Source: Acholoe squamosa (lineage: Eukaryota > Annelida > Polychaeta > Phyllodocida > Polynoidae). Taken from it: DNA of 64,000 nucleotides. The notes beneath the pieces were generated by a model. That model saw only the letters and a program-made list of their open reading frames with translations, did not search any database and was not told the DNA's origin. This document shows positions 1 to 13,500 of this stretch, one piece after another (positions within the stretch are counted from its first letter, which is position 1; each line of letters begins with the position of its first letter). The stretch covers positions 54,036,080-54,100,079 of the forward strand of contig OX439037.1 of NCBI GenBank assembly GCA_949317995.1. Reading direction: 5' to 3'. Made by a program: the position numbers and the translations under genes.

Positions 1-1953
1 TGGACACAAGGACCCCACTTAAGCTGCCATGTTTTGGTGTGACAGTGATGTAACTGGGGCCACTCGGTGGTTTATAATATACGCAGCCAGAAAGCAGCGG
101 AACCTGATATTTGTGGTCATATTGGTGCACAGGGCACCTCACTTTCAACTGTACATACAGTTTAGTGCGTTTTCAATCTTAATATCAAGATGGGCCTGCC
201 TAGCCCGCCTTGAAAAGTTCCTAATCTCATAGTTCCTGCCCCCCCCCCTGTTTGCACATTTGCACAGGCACGGCACAATGAATTCATCTATTAATTGATG
301 TCCAAATCTGATCTAGTGTTCTAGTTTAATATGAAGTGTGGTGGTCGACAGTCATCGTCGACAAATCGTTAGATACAAAGAGAGAGCTATCGATTAGGGA
401 GCATTTCTAGTCGACTTAGCACGACTACCAGCAGAAGTATTAACTGAGTTGAATACTTTGATGTGCTACGGTAGTACACTACATGCAGTAATTACCAATC
501 TGTACTTATGATTGAGACCTGATGATGTCAAGTGCATCGACAATAAACTTTAACTGGAACCTGTTTTATGTTTGATCGCTGTCTGTCCTAAGATTCAATA
601 AGTAACGAGGGATGAGAACACTACAGAAAGAAAAAGTATTCACTCAATCATACTGGTATTAACATAAATATTTCTGCATGTACTTTTCCCTGTTCTATAT
701 TGATACTTAATTATAGTATGGCCACACAAAATCAGAGGATTTCAAGTACAACTCTTAATTTTATCAAATCTCTATTAAATGACTCATACATTATCTAAAA
801 ATCATGTACATATCAAAGTACCCCAGTACATAAGTTTGTAGAACATAACTTTGTCTCAGGAGACGGTGTTAGGCCCGTCCGCACCCTGACAGTTCATGCA
901 TATATCTAATAATAGAATAAAATTCTTGAATTTGAAAGAGTGGCCTTTCTTCCGACATGAATCTTTTATGTTAAACGTGTACTTCGGTTCCACCTAGTTT
1001 CTTCTGAGTAAAACCAATAGTACACTGTCACACATAAAAAAAAAACCCTCATACATTGACCACACACTTTTATACATGACCCTATTGGAAACCCTACAGT
1101 CCCACACTCATTAAACGAGGCAAGGGCCTTTGACACCACCTTTCTGACCTCTTGTTTACTAGCCCTTAGCCGAGTTTCTTATGATTACCAAGTTTCAATT
1201 GCTATTTTAGCTTCTTGCAGATTACATGCACCACCAAAAAATTATTCCATTACACAGCATATGCCCTATCACACCCTTCAAAGACCCCATGAGTCATATT
1301 TCTATTTACATGAAAATCTTATGATAAATGATGAAAAAAACATTTCATGGGGTATGATTTTCTTATATTGAGATTCCAAGAATTTGCATAGACCATCAAA
1401 ACCTGTCATTTAGCACTATTTCGGTTACAACTGAACCCCCAAAAATTAGTCATATAGTGAGACAAAAAGTAAGACAAAGCTATCCATGCAATAGAATTTA
1501 CATTTAAGGTGTACTTTGATGGCTGTAACATGGTAATTACTGTTGTCTTTTTTTTTCCTATGGAGAAATGCATGGGATTTAGGGCTCTTTTTACCCTAAA
1601 TAAAAGGGTAATCAAACTGTCTTTAACCCCACTTATAGACAGATTTCAGATTTTTTTAGAAGAGGAGGGCATAGAGTAGGAATGGGGGCAGTGTGCGCCA
1701 TGGTTATCTGGGCAAACATCTTTTGATATAGTTGATTTTGAAGGCCTTCCAATTTGGTTTATTGATAGGTTTAATTCCAAGATTCTCTCATACACAAAGC
1801 ATTAGGCTCCATACAGACACATACTGTAGCAGGCTCACACATCAATCACAAGTATCAGCAGTCCCTTTAAGAGAAATAGCACCGTGGGAAAGCTCAAGGT
1901 CCTTCTGATCTTTCCCATGAACACCTGGCAGATGGAAGGATGTGACCAGGAAG
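1..1953. other. Non-coding, no gene seen
   Basis: AT-rich DNA with only short open frames lacking splice context or recognisable domains. If the CEP97-like gene extends upstream, this is probably intron, but no leucine-rich-repeat exon was found here. Nothing else can be supported. Confidence 0.6.
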
Positions 1954-2912
1954 TGTGACATGGGATGATGATATGGGGTGATGACATGGATGATTAGAGA
2001 TGATGACATGAGGTGATGATATGGGATGATGACAGAGGGTGATGACATGGATGACATGAGGTGATGACATTGACAACATGAGGTGATGACATTGACAACA
2101 TGAGGTGATGGTATGGGATAATGACATGGAGGTGATGACATGGGGTGATGACAATATAATGACATGAGATAACATGGATTGATAAAATGATGTGATGACA
2201 TGAGGTGAGGACATGAGGTGATGACATGAGGTGATGACATGAGGTAATTGTATTGGATAATGATATGAGAGGATGACATTGGGTGATGATATGGATGACT
2301 AGAGATGATGACATGAGGTGATGACATGGGATGGTGATGATATGAGGTGATCACAGGGGTGATGACATGGATGATATGAGGTGATGACATTGATGACTAG
2401 AGATGATGGCATTGATGACTAGAGATGATGACATGAGATGATATGGGATGATGACATGAGGTGATGATATAGATGACATGAGGTGATGACAAGATAATGA
2501 CATGAGGTGATGACATTAATGACATGAGGTGATGACATGTAATGATGACATGAGGTGATGACAAGGTAATGGCATGAGTTGATGACATTGATTGATGACA
2601 TGGGGTGATGATATGGAATGATGACATGGGGTAATGACATGTGATGACATTGAGTGATGACATTGATTGATGAGATGATGTGTTGACATGGATAATGACA
2701 TGTGGTGATGACATTAATGACATGAGGTGATGATATGGAATGATGACATGAGGTGATGACAAGGTAATGACATGAGGTGATGACAAGGTAATGACAAGAG
2801 TTGATGATATTGATTGATGACATGGATGACAGGGTTGATGACATTGATTGATGACATAAGGTGACATGCATGACATGGGGTGATGACATGCATGACATGA
2901 GGTGATGGTGAT
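1954..2912. repeat. Minisatellite, GATGACATGAGGT-type units
   Basis: About 960 bp of imperfect tandem repeats built from GATGACATGAGGT, GATGATATGGGAT and GATGACATTGA variants. The low-stop His/Ser/Met-rich frames on the minus strand are by-products of the repeat: they run in overlapping frames with the same composition. No coding role is supported. Confidence 0.9.
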
Positions 2913-2925
2913 GGTACCTTGGGAC

Positions 2926-3106
2926 TTTTTTAGGACTTTGGGACTTTCTGAAGACTTTGGGCCCTTTTCAGAACTTTTTCGGGACTTTTGCACCTTTTCG
3001 GGACATTAAGACCTTTTTGGGACTTTGGACCTTTATAGGACCTTTCATGACTCTTGGACCTTTTTTTAACTAGGGACCTTTTTGGGCCTTTGGGACCTTG
3101 TCCACC
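2926..3106. repeat. Short tandem repeat, GGGACTTTTT-type units
   Basis: Immediately after the first minisatellite a different tandem array starts, with diverged units of about 10-13 bp such as GGGACTTTTTT, GGGACTTTGG and GGACCTTT. The abrupt change of unit suggests two arrays joined or a composite repeat. Confidence 0.8.
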
Positions 3107-3356
3107 CATTGTCCACCCCTGGGAAGGACATGGTATTGGACACATTTCTTTTTGTAATACAGACAAACAACTAAGATAATGGTTGAGGAAACCACACCTT
3201 GTCTCATTTTTTTTGTAGTGATTTGTATGTGGAAGATAGTCATTATGGATGCATTTGTAGGTAATATGGAATTCAGAACCATGTAGTTATTATTGTTAAA
3301 GGTAGACATGAGCTGAAACATGGCTAGTTGGGTTGGCCCTGAAGACCAGGGAAAGC

Positions 3357-3545
3357 TATGACTGATGTTTGATTGGTCTAGACAAAGCTATAATTACCTA
3401 CTTAATACTAGTAACACACAAATTAAGGCAGTTGTGTCTAAAGGCAGGGGCAGGCAGGGTAGGTGGTGACACCACCAGACAATCACCAGTGGGTGTGGGA
3501 GGCAGAGGCACTAGGTGGGTTGGGGGGTACTCAGTCATGTCTCAC
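3357..3545. repeat. Dispersed repeat B, copy 1
   Basis: This stretch (GACTGATGTTTGATTGG, then GCTATAATTA, CACACAAATTAAG, GGTGGTGACACCA and ACTCAGTCATG blocks) recurs in the same order at 34656-34912. The two copies differ by substitutions and G-rich expansions. No terminal repeats were recognised, so the class is unknown. Confidence 0.65.
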
Positions 3546-3755
3546 TACTAGATCAGAGCTGTGCTGGTAGTTGTGGGTGGGAGGGGGAGGAAGACAATCA
3601 AGCAGGTACATGTGTCCTTATGACATAGTCATGGGCAAGTCATCTAGCCTAGGCTCTGTACCCTTGCCTCGTTTCCTTTCTGTCTCTCCAAGACATACTC
3701 TAGACTTAACTGTTTTAAACTAAACGCTTTCTTGTTTTTGCATTTCACTTCATAG

Positions 3756-3992
3756 TACCATATTCTCCCGCGTAGAAGACGCACTGTGCGTATAGGACGC
3801 ACCCCAAACTCAGCAGAGGCATTTACGTGTATAAGACGCACCTCTTAGGTACCAATTTTGTAAATTCAGTACTGTTCTATAGTAAAATTACCCCTCGTAT
3901 AAGACGCACCCCCAACTTGAAAAAATCCTATAAGACGCACCAGGGATTTGTTTGGCATAGAGGACGCGTCTTATACGCGGGAGTTTACGGTA
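3756..3992. mobile_element. MITE, TACCGTAATCTCCCGCG family, copy 1
   Basis: A 237-bp element with imperfect terminal inverted repeats: TACCATATTCTCCCGCG at the left end, and the reverse complement of TACCGTAAACTCCCGCG at the right. Inside are several ATAAGACGCACC blocks and the family-specific TACTGTTCTATAGTAAAA segment. It is closely similar along its length to 22716-22953. No coding capacity. Confidence 0.85.
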
Positions 3993-4975
3993 CCTGTCTT
4001 TTACATAAGTATATCTAAGGCTACCTCGTCAGGGCTTCTTGTTAATACATATTTATGGTAATGCACTGCATGAATAGCGCTAACTTGGCTTATTCAAGTC
4101 GCAGAAGAGCACTTTTGTTTTCCCCTTGTGTGAATAATTCACATAATACAGTGCAAGTTATGTCAACAAAACATATATTAAGGCCGAGTTATTTATTGCC
4201 AGCTTGGATTTTACAGGCCATCAATTTTTTTCTGACCCCCCCCCCCACCAATAGGGTAAAAGTTTTCATCCCACTCCCGCCACCCCTGCTAAAAACTTTT
4301 TTCTTAACACCCACCCAAAAAAAAAGCTAGGTAGGGAGGCGAGGTCTCACGGTTTATGTGTGGAGTGTGGACGATGACTATGCATTTGAAATATGTAACG
4401 ATTTTGGAATGTTCAAGTTGGCATCCCTTTTATTGGTTACGAATAAACTCTCACATGCAGGCGCTTATATACATGATTTGGTTCTATTTATAGAACCATG
4501 GTTTCCATTAGAGTTATTTCAACACCCTTTATCCCCGGTTATACAAGTATGTCACTTCCCGGGCCAGAATGCAGTGGAAAATAGTACAGAAGTAGTATAT
4601 GAGCAGTGTAGTCTAGCAGTAGTGATTTAGTACCGAATCAGTATGGGGAACAGTGGTGTTTCACTAATCACTACTATTCCTCTGTCAAACACAATAGATT
4701 AGAGCAGTGTGATATCGGTATCCCAGCGGTGGCAAATCAGTATGCCTGAAAAATGTAAATGAGGTGCGGCAGTGATCAGTGGTCTACTGATTTAGTACTG
4801 CTACAGTCCCATATACAGTGCAGTAGACCACTGCAGAGCTACTGCTGGAGGCCGGAAGAAGTACCCAAAGACTGCCCACTGCATCACTTCTGTCCTTTTT
4901 GTATGCATTGCTCCTACTACCTGACCTCCCACTGTAGAAGTTTTTAGGCCCTTGGGGACTTGAACTTACACCCTT

Positions 4976-5162
4976 TCAGGCTTCCCTAGCCCACTTAAAA
5001 GGGTCTATTTTTTTTCTCTTTTCTATCTCCTCAGGATGTGTGTGGTGCACATATGTGCGGGCACTGACACATTCCTCTGTGAAATGGTAATGTAGTTCTC
5101 GCCATGAATATGACCTTAGCTGTCAAAATGGCGTTAAACATCTATTACTCACTCACTCACTC
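4976..5162 (+). mobile_element. SINE-like element, copy 1
   Basis: A 187-bp element beginning TCAGGCTTCCCTAGCCC and ending in the GGCGTTAAACATCTATTACT region followed by an (ACTC)n tail. It is flanked by the perfect 12-bp duplication ACTTACACCCTT (4964-4975 and 5163-5174). A near-identical copy with its own duplication lies at 32956-33134. The short length, simple-sequence tail and variable-length target duplications are typical of SINEs. RNA polymerase III boxes were not convincingly recognised. Confidence 0.85.
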
Positions 5163-7480
5163 ACTTACACCCTTCTAATTACTTCCGGCACATTAGCCCA
5201 CTGAGTTATCTCCCCATCAGCTACATGTAGCTGTATTTACTTCATAGTAGTGTGTGTAAACCATATAGGAGGGGACAAGAGCAGTATCAAATCAGTAGTA
5301 CTGGGTAGACACTACCATAGCAGGAGGGGAAAATAAGACAATACTGATAAATGATATAGTACCGGTAGTATGACAGCAGTATTAATGTTAAGGACAATAG
5401 TGGACCATTGATTATAATTATATTTCAGCATTTGCATGATGGTGGCAAAGAAAGAATTGCTAGACAGTTCATTACATTAGACCTTTTCTAATACTGTCAG
5501 CAAGTAAAATCTCACCTTCACTCACCTCTTTAGCCGATTTTGTGCTTATCTGTAATCACTTCCATGATATATCAAAGATATGAGTCTTACTCACCAGCAC
5601 TTAACCATGAATGGACAAGTAGTACCAGTAGAGGATTAGTAGGCTACTGCATTAATACTGCACATTCAGTTTGATGAGTTGAGTGTCACTAGACTATTGA
5701 ATCTGTACTGAAAAGGCAATGTCAAGTCAGTTGCTTTTGGAGTATTCTATCAGTGGCTACTGAAATATGCAATGGTTGTTTTCTCAGCAGCCACTGAATC
5801 AAGAAGTACCAGGGGGTAAATACTGCTTTCTGACCCGGGGGTAAAAAGCTCTGTGTGTAATTTAGGTGGGGGGGGGGGGGCGTACAAGATGGCGGCCTTC
5901 ATACCGTGACCAGTTAGAGTAATACATCATAACCTTACCTTTTATAGTGTTAATATGCAGGTGCTGGTCGTGTTGGCACGTCAGGTATTGTTATTGTGGT
6001 GTACAGTATCTTGAGTGACCTAGGTGCTAGGGTCATGTCCCTGTAGGTTACTGACCAACACACTAGGTGTATATTACATCGTTATTGTGGTCACTTAGAG
6101 GTCACCTAGAGCTAGACACACATATTATTGTAATTTTACACGGATTTAAGAAGTTGATGACTTGTTCTCCCATTCATGCATACCTTGCCACCAGCCACAA
6201 GATAATAGAATACGAAGACCAGTCCATAAGCTGACCAGTATTCATATTGAAGTTAATCATTAATTAAAAGGAATACCGATGAGCAATGTTCTCAAATTCT
6301 ATATGAATATAATAATAGGCAATTAATTTATATATTGTATAATAACTGATAGACAAATGGTACCGTGTTTATGCTATAATGTGCATCTAGCTTAGAGGTG
6401 CATGTTGTGATCATCACTGCTGATAAACAGTTGCCCATATCAAACATATCAGATACCCTTAGACCCTCACCCACCCCTCCTCTTCACACAGTGCCAACAG
6501 TACCAGGTCTTTAATGTGGGTCTTAATACGATTCTTACTCAAGACAATATGAGTTAAGCTCTAATACAAACACCTAGATCTGGAGGCTTAGAGCTGTCCA
6601 TTGTCACGAGCCTATTTAAATGTGACTTAAAGTAATGGGTGTAAAACATAATGTGCCATCATCTCTCACAGAACACTCCAGGCCTGGATCGTGAGGCATT
6701 ACTTTAGACCCCTCGCGGGTATTTAGAACGTGGAATATTATACTTAGGCACATATATACAGGATTTACCTTCTGGTACGTTTAGAACAGAAATATAGCCG
6801 TAGGGACTTTCTGGCTCGGCTAACAAAGGTAAGTTTGCGCTGAAGATAATTTGAGCTGAATTTTGCAGATTTTGCTCAGAAATTATCTTGAAGGATTTTG
6901 GCTAATTAGTCCTGTTGAGCCCATTTCACTTGTCCATTTGGGATTGTGGCTACAGGTTTTGTGCCTAGTCTTACCTGTGTATGGTTTATTGATTGCCCCA
7001 GGCTCTATCTGCTTTGTATAACTCATGGATAAAGCTATCGCTGCCCCCTGTGTGATATAGACTGGATGGTAGGGTGCATTGTGGTTCAAAAAGGCAGATA
7101 GAAAAGGGATAACAAAGGCAGGTCTTGAGTGTATAATATGAAGGCATCGTAAAGAACTAAGTGCCTTTGAGGATAAAGCCCCCCCTCCACCATATTCTAT
7201 AACAGAATATAGATCTGTGCTATTTTCCTAAAATGCAGATGGGTAGTGAGTATCTCCTTTAATGAGGGAAATAAATCTAGTTTTATTTAACGATTTTTAC
7301 ATCGGAAGAAGCCAGAGACATAAGTCCACATTGCTCATCGGCAATATTTTAATCTATACAACCTGAGATGAAGGAGAAATCAAGCATCTTTTAGAGAATC
7401 TATTAACAAATCAGTAGGTGACATAGATATATACTGAATATGTATTGATAAAATATTCTATATGTATTAATATTTTGCAG
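5163..7480. other. Non-coding, no gene seen
   Basis: Probably intronic sequence before the first recognised CEP97-like exon. It contains a run of about 14 G near 5866 followed by an AAGATGGCGGC-like sequence, but no exon with acceptable splice sites and domain similarity was found. Confidence 0.55.
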
Positions 7481-7595
7481 GCTAAAGGCCGAGTGGTTGT
7501 ACAGTCAGGGGAAGGGAAAACACTATCGTCCTGGACAGCACTTCGCTCTCGTTCAGTACCTTGCCACTGTATGCCCCCTCACTGCCGCTGCAGAG
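7481..7595 (+). CDS. CEP97: CEP97-like exon: conserved segment after LRRs
   Basis: The acceptor is TATTTTGCAG and the donor GAG|GTAAAT. It encodes 38 residues including [18 protein letters not shown] and YLATVCPLT, the most diagnostic CEP97 segment here. The first base completes a codon from an upstream exon not in the window, so the gene is 5'-truncated by the window edge. Confidence 0.88.
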
Positions 7596-10500
7596 GTAAA
7601 TATGAATCTTCATCAGATTGATCTTAATTAAATAACTATTGGTGAATTTAAGGAAACATTTAAAGTAAATTAAAGTCTAAATAGCTAGAGCCTGAAACAT
7701 ATCAAGTTAAGTATTTCGAACATACACTGAATAGAATTTGATAATGAGTTTCAGTCCTTTTGATCGCTCTCCTATTGCCTCATTGTACATTTGTTTTGGA
7801 GTAAATTAAGTTCATATCAGAAAAATATGTAATAGGAAACATAATTAAGTGATGGCTAATGGTACTTGTACTTGTATGTTACCAGTTGGAGTCTATGGAG
7901 GACCAGAAGCTGGCCCGTATCCTACAGCATCAGCGTCTTCACCAGGCCAGTCTGGATGAGGGACAGTGTCGCCGACCGCACACCCCCTCTAAGGGCGAGT
8001 CTCCAAAACCACTGCAGAAAGAATCACTAAAACCAAACACCCCAGGTTAGTGCTTGAAATATCTTATCGCCTGGCTTGCAACTAGAAAGATCTGATATAT
8101 TCGCTTACCATTTAAAGGTACATTACCACCTCAATTGACCCAAAATCGTGTTTTGAAATAAACTCATACCCATTTCCTTATCAAATGGTGGGACCCTTTA
8201 TCATAAGAAAGCCTTATTTGATGGAATAGAAATGAAATATTGAAAGCATGACTGGGAACCTTCTTTGCCAGATGTATGCATGCACTGTGTGTTTTGATTA
8301 GGTCATGATGCACCCCTTGCTGGTTTTGATAAGTGAGGGCCGACAAAAATAAAGATTGCATGCTGTATTGTTGTATTTGTATATTTAAAAAGATATTGTA
8401 GCATCTGGATTTCTCCTATGTACATAGAGGTGTATGTTCTATGGGAATGTGATAAAATTGAAAAATCCCCCACGATGAGGTGGGAATGTACCTTTAACCG
8501 TGCGTGTAAGCCACAGATCATATACATACAGTGCAAATCTCAAGAAACCCTTGGGGGAAAATAGGTACCGGGTAGGGGAAAAAAAGGGGGGGGGGGAAGG
8601 CTAAAAAAATTAAGTATTGACCTTTATCTACCTACCATATAAGGCGCGTCTAAGGTGACTCAATACCAGTTGAGCCTTATAGGATCGGCCCGAGTTGGGG
8701 GAGGGTGGTGTCTTAAAGGCGAGGTACTTTTACTATAGAACACTTACTATACCTATAAAAATCAAGCCCCATGTGCACCTTATAGCATATCTTTCAACTC
8801 AGGGTGCACCTTATACATATACGGGATGTGCCTTATAAGCAGGGAATAACGGTACTACGAAAGTACTGAAGCTCTGTCTATGATATGTGTGCCTATAGAC
8901 CCCAGTGCAATAAGGTTTTATCAACCTGGCACTATACGGCCTTAGCTGGTTTGAATATCAGCCAATGAAATGACACCAGCTATTCACTGCGGTCCTCTCG
9001 GGAACCAACTGGTACCCATCTGATATAGGGATGTCATTGACATCCACTTTTTTCTGATGACAATTATCGCGATTTTTGGTCTCTATATCGCGATTTATTG
9101 CGATATTTCAGTACAATTAAAAAGTCTATTATACGTCCTAAAATGTTGACAGAAGTAGGTGAGGTAAAGTGGGGGGAGGGTGTCATCTATGGATCAATAA
9201 GGCACTTGCTCAGTGACAGCGAAAGATAAAGCATGAGGGATAAAATGACATTAGTGATACGTCACTATTCAATTGAATACTTCTCAGACATTCAAGGTTG
9301 TTTAACTGCAATTACCGTTCGCATTAATATTGAAAATTTTATGGATATTTTATGGATCAAGAAGACATATTTACAAACAAAATGGCATCTACTGTTTGAG
9401 TCTAGCATAGATGGCAGTTGGGGAGGGAGCATGTGAATTTGGGAGTTTGATCCGTCAAGTTAAGATATTTATCGATGGCAGTTGGCTCAGGAAATTGTTA
9501 AAATATAAATAATATCTAACTCATCGCATTCCTGATGCCATAGGCTTTAATTTGATACCAAATACCCACATATTTGTCTATTCCCTCCATGTCATTCACT
9601 AACAAAATGTGAAAAATTAAGATAGTACGTATTAAAATATCGATGTAATGGTAATGTCGATACGATATTCAACATCGCCATATTGCCGATATCTAGATAG
9701 TGTGAATATCGATGACATCCCTAATCTGATAGGTCTTATCAGTAGAACTCGCTGGTAGCAAGCTCCAGTAATGGCCGCGCCCATGGTTCAATCTGCTACC
9801 TTGGAATATTACCCCGGTAGTTGTAACAATTCTTTTGCTTCCCCTGCAAAACTTGAAAATGCAGTTACAACTTTTTTGCACTAAAGCGATGATGTAGCCT
9901 AACATTGCTGGGACAGTGAATAAGATAGTATGCCATAATTTTAATAATATCGATTTTAATGGCAGAATAGTATCACCTAAGTTTCAGTGATTTAAACATC
10001 ACGAATAAGTCCTGCAATTGTCAGTCACTAAAATCTGATGATGTATGACGAGGCTGAGTGCGATGGAAGCCTTTAGGTTACATGGACGTAAATGCTGCCC
10101 TCTCGTGAGTCATATGGTATTCAGGCCTGCACTGAAGAGTGTGCTGGCTGCTGATTGGTTTAGAATTGGAATAGAAGAATATTGGTAGAATTATGAGAAA
10201 AATCACAGGTGCTCCCAAATAGATAATAAAATGGAAGAGTAGGTGTGTTTTTATATTATGCCAGGGTTTGGGGATTTTATGAGGCATGCAAAAGTTAATC
10301 TGGCCAATGGAGATTTCAAAGCCCAAAATAGGGTGGAATGGCATTCACTTCACATATCGTTCCGTTATTTAAGATCTTCAGGGTTAAGCCTATACAATAT
10401 TCTGTCACATTGTATATGAGGGATGGTTTAATCATGCTACCGTGGAAATTATTACCAACAAACATTTTAGGCGGCTGTTTTTGTGTGTTTCGCTATACAG

Positions 10501-13500
10501 CACATGGCTATTGTATTATTGACCAATGGGAGGCATCCCTGGCATAAACTGCAGAGTCGTGGGCTGAAGGTGTTAGTCATAGTGGAGTCGGGGTCTAATG
10601 GCAGCCCCCAGCTGATAATGGCTATGTGAGCTATATAAAAGCATAGAGGAAATGGATTAGTTCCCCGTGACCTTTATGGCTTTCCTGTTTTTTAAGGACA
10701 GATAAAACACTGTAAGGGGGGTTCGACAAGAGCATCCTAGGGGGCTTTGTGCTTGGTCATTTTTCAGAATTCAGGGTTTCTACTTAAAATCTAGACAGTG
10801 CCTTTTGCCTTTTAGTAGGTCTTATGTATGCAAATCTAATATTGAATAGTCTCGGGTATCTTAACATATCTTTCCTATAACATGGCATCCACAGTTCTGA
10901 TCGAACTACTGACTCCCCTGCATTAGTACAGCGTCACAAGGTTTCTTTAATGCTATTTGAACGAGACCTTTTTGTATTTGCCCTTGAATGTTAAATAGAC
11001 ACAAGTGAGATTGGCACGTGTGGTAGGTAACCGGACCTGTATTATGGACATATGTATAAATATAGAAGCTACCCCAGACTCAACGTTGTGTACTTAATGC
11101 GCAGCAAGTGTGCCTGACAATATTATCCCCTCGCAGTCTATAAATCAGTGTATAATTGAATTACATGTAGACAAAGAATACAGACGTATCAAAAGATTTA
11201 TTGATAGATTAAAGTATAGTAAAAGTATAGTAAGATTCTCATTGAGGGTGCAAACTGCAGGTCAAGTGTGGTAATGTACTAAAGGAATGTCCATTAGGGC
11301 ACAATTCACGTGATGTTAATGTGTTTTGTAAGCAATTCTATGTAGATGGGTCCAATGAGGTCAATCCTTTACGTGTGTATCAGATTACTCTTGCTATCAC
11401 CTAATCCCCTATTGGATATATGTTATCTAAACCAATGACTTGCTCTACCTGCCTCCCTCAACTACTGGGCAGTCAAACCAAGGGACTAGTACCCAGTTAT
11501 ACATAATAACAACAGCATATATGACACACTGGACATATCGATACAAATGTGGGGATTCTTTCAGCGTAGTCACCTTACTATCATTTTTAATGATTTATAG
11601 TATTGATATTACGTACTATAAAGGTCGAATGGTTAAATAGACCCCCCCCCCCCCACACACACACACACACAAAGAAAAACGTTGATATTGGTGCTAATAC
11701 ATGCATATTGTCCCAAATGACATGCTGGTAGCATGTATACCGGGGTCTGTTCGTCTACATGGTCCTGATGTTGGTCTACATGTTTATCAGCAAAGGAGCG
11801 CAAAGTACAGTATAAAGGGTCTTTTTGGAAACTGTAGGTTAATGCTAACTACATCAACTCCCCCAAATGTAGCCAAGTGTATCTTGTATCGACTTGAGGA
11901 TATCCCCATGTAGATTATGCACAGGCGATAGAGAGGGTGAAAGCGTGTGGCGAAGGGGTGGGTGGGTCTGAGACCTAGTCACTTATAGCAGCCACCAATC
12001 AAAGGTCCTGGTTGTTCTAGGGCTGGAGAGTGGTCTATACTATGGTCGATATGTTTATCTGTTACCAAGACTACGCAGCTGAAGCGTCCATCAACAGGAC
12101 CCGTATGTGCTAGCAACACTAGGGACAGGTGAAAATTCCCGCCGTGAGCGGTGCTGTAGATTAGAGGCTGTGCCATATGGTGGCTAGTGCAGAGGATGGG
12201 TAGGGGCCATGGGCAGGGCACCCTGAACCCCTTAAGGCCCTCCGGACTTTAATGCACAATGGCTCTACCCGTGTTGCATTCATGCATCATTTCTACCCTG
12301 AGGTGTCAGTGCACCCTGATAGTTTGCACCAATGAAGTCCTGGTGAGATTTTTCCGCAATCCTGTGTTGGTATATCGTAAATAGATATGTATATTAATCC
12401 TTCAGGCACCACTCCGCCCCTAAATGGTTAGTATTACGAGGGAATTTCCGTAAGCTATAGAGCAGCCCCGCCCTTGGCAAGGAACAGTGCTAAGGTGTAT
12501 GAGGACAGGTCAATGCTAGTCTTTGGTGCAGATTGCATATTACTAATATCTAATAGACCCACTTAGCGATATAAAGAATTAGTCAAGGTGGGAAATATAT
12601 CTCCAGACATGTGGTGCCACTGGTCTGGAGGAGGAAACTGGCGGAGAGTGCCCTTAATGAATAAATCTTATCGTCATCTTTGGAGTATAGAATGTGTATC
12701 TCTTAAACACTGGCTTGATTTTAGCCTCAGTGTTGCAACGTTTTCTCATAATGCCATAACGAACACGTTACTACCGGTATCATTCAGGGCCATGGACACA
12801 CGTACATATTGCCTTTAACATGATGTATACTGGAGAAAGAAAAATCAATTAGAATTAACTGATGGGTTAACCCAACCTTAAGGTGATGTATGTACCAATA
12901 GATGCTTAAGAGGTGCACAGGTGCTAGAGTAAGGCGCTCTAATTGATGTGTCCCCTTTTAAGGCGGTATACAAGGCTACTTCCTTAAGACCTGGGTTGTT
13001 TGGCTACCGTACACTGGAGATATCTCCAAGGTGCAACAACAAGCATTGCTCATCCCACAATACAAGTATATACACTCAGGTAGAGCAGCCTTTACATAGG
13101 GGTGACGAAGTAGAGGCTGTGCACTCACCAAAGGGCATCTCTCTCTGTGCTTGAGAGATCTGGGGGGGGGGGGGGGCGGGGGTTAGGGTCGGTCTGAAAC
13201 AATATGACAATTGCTCTAGTTGGAAAACATAAATATTGATTATCCGGTATTAACTTCGTTGTACCGTACTCTTAACTTGAACTAGAAGGACTTTTTTGCT
13301 TTAGTTATAGATCTTAATATTGACCAGGAGCTTTTGGTCCTGCTCTTTCAGCCTGCAACAGAAAAGAAAACTTTACTCTTTCATATGGTGCAATAACAGT
13401 AACAGGATGAATCACACTCAATGACACGGTTATGAACCATAACCAAAGTAAAACGCACATTATGTTCCAAGAAATCCTTTGACAAAGAATAAAGTATTGC

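Noticed and set aside
520-545. CTGATGATG near 520 as another hammerhead core
   Set aside because: No stem II and no GAAA at the right distance.
1842-2993. Several long His/Ser/Met-rich frames on the minus strand
   Set aside because: They coincide with the minisatellite and overlap in several frames with the same composition.
5866-5900. YY1-like AAGATGGCGGC after a poly-G run, as a possible promoter
   Set aside because: The ATG frame closes after a few codons, and no downstream first exon was found before 7481.
1-7480. Leucine-rich-repeat exons of the CEP97-like gene
   Set aside because: Looked for and not found; no frame with LxxLxLxxN spacing and splice sites, so they are assumed to lie upstream.
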